Shown here: positions 4,937-5,440 of the stretch, piece after piece | Position numbering within the stretch: the first letter of the stretch is position 1 | How the letters are laid out: each line of letters opens with the position of its first letter | Origin: Clostridiales bacterium UBA4706 | GTDB taxonomy: Bacteria > Bacillota > Clostridia > Oscillospirales > Oscillospiraceae | Assembly: GCA_002404605.1 (NCBI GenBank) | Contig: DHKA01000090.1 | Location: forward strand, 1 to 5,440 | Reading direction: 5' to 3' | DNA: 5,440 nucleotides | Notes under the pieces: model-generated | Seen by the model: only the letters and a program-made list of their open reading frames with translations | What the model was told of the DNA's origin: nothing | Databases searched by the model: none | Translations under genes and position numbers: made by a program

Positions 4937-5440
4937 GATCTATACATCCGCCGACCAGCTGATCGGCAAAACCCCGCTGCTGGAGCTGGTACATATTGAA
5001 AAGTCCGAAGGTCTCGAGGCCAAGGTGCTGGGCAAGCTGGAGTATTTCAACCCCGCCGGCAGTGTAAAGGACCGCATCGCCAAGGCGATGATCGACGACG
5101 CGGAGCAGAAGGGGCTGCTGAAGCCCGGCTCCGTGATCATTGAGCCGACCTCGGGCAACACGGGTATCGGCCTTGCTTCCGTGGCCGCCGCCCGCGGCTA
5201 CCGCATCATCATCGTCATGCCGGAGACCATGAGTGTGGAGCGCCGCCAGCTGATGAAGGCCTACGGCGCGGAGCTCGTGCTCACCGAGGGCGCCAAGGGC
5301 ATGAAGGGCGCGATCGCCAAGGCCGACGAGCTCTCCAAGGAGATCCCGGACAGCTTCATCCCCGGCCAGTTTGTGAACCCGGCCAACCCCGCCGTTCACC
5401 GCGCGACCACCGGCCCGGAGATCTGGGAGGATACCGACGG
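4929..5440 (+). CDS. cysK: Cysteine synthase A (O-acetylserine sulfhydrylase), 5' half
   Basis: The first 170 residues are present; the gene (about 305-310 residues in the family) runs off the right edge. The enzyme replaces the acetate of O-acetylserine with sulfide to make cysteine, the last step of sulfur assimilation, in the cytoplasm with pyridoxal phosphate. Visible motifs are N41-PAGSVKDR with K47 as the PLP-binding lysine, E72-PTSGNTGIGLA (the substrate and cofactor loop, S75-G76-N77-T78), MPETMSVERRQLMKAYGAELVLT, and FVNPANPAVHRATTGPEIWEDTD near the cut end. This is the CysK/CysM fold-type II family; the length and motifs favour CysK over cystathionine beta-synthase. ATG 4929 has AGGAGG (4915-4920) 8 bases upstream. 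A consensus promoter, candidate operator and leader ORF precede it, and the Rrf2 regulator gene is divergent. Confidence 0.95.
   Translation, partial: MSKIYTSADQLIGKTPLLELVHIEKSEGLEAKVLGKLEYFNPAGSVKDRIAKAMIDDAEQKGLLKPGSVIIEPTSGNTGIGLASVAAARGYRIIIVMPETMSVERRQLMKAYGAELVLTEGAKGMKGAIAKADELSKEIPDSFIPGQFVNPANPAVHRATTGPEIWEDTD

Overview
The window looks like chromosomal DNA from a fairly high-GC, low-to-moderate complexity Firmicute, most likely a gut Clostridia of the Oscillospiraceae/Ruminococcaceae type. This is inferred from Gram-positive ribosome binding sites (AGGAGG, GGGAGGA), a RelQ-type small alarmone synthetase, a lipid-anchored serpin of the kind known from gut Clostridia, and a CymR/IscR-like regulator beside cysK. 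GC-rich genes alternate with AT-rich promoter regions. No tRNA, rRNA, CRISPR array, insertion sequence or phage gene was seen.

Layout: 1-107 (-) is the 5' end of a PHP-domain metallo-phosphoesterase. 108-335 is a divergent promoter region. 336-1979 (+) is a complete SulP anion transporter with a STAS domain, followed by a strong terminator (1995-2034). 2038-2694 (-) is a small alarmone synthetase. 2695-2836 is a second divergent promoter region, with a perfect 8-bp inverted repeat around the AT-rich core. 2837-4156 (+) is a secreted lipoprotein serpin, followed by an 18-bp-stem terminator. 4263-4694 (-) is an Rrf2-family regulator with an IscR-like cysteine triad. 4695-4928 is a third divergent region, with a perfect consensus cysK promoter, candidate operators and a short leader ORF. 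4929-5440 (+) is the 5' half of cysK.

Every neighbouring gene is on the opposite strand (-,+,-,+,-,+), so each is probably its own transcription unit. The only clear functional pairing is rrf2/cysK: the regulator is divergent from the cysteine biosynthesis gene, and the cysK leader encodes a 32-codon peptide with tandem Cys codons that ends inside the start of cysK. I regard this possible two-layer control (Fe-S or cysteine-linked repressor plus cysteine-codon translational attenuation) as the most interesting signal in the window. It is inferred from sequence only. The SulP transporter might carry sulfate and so connect to cysK, but the genes are almost 3 kb apart and the substrate cannot be read from the sequence.
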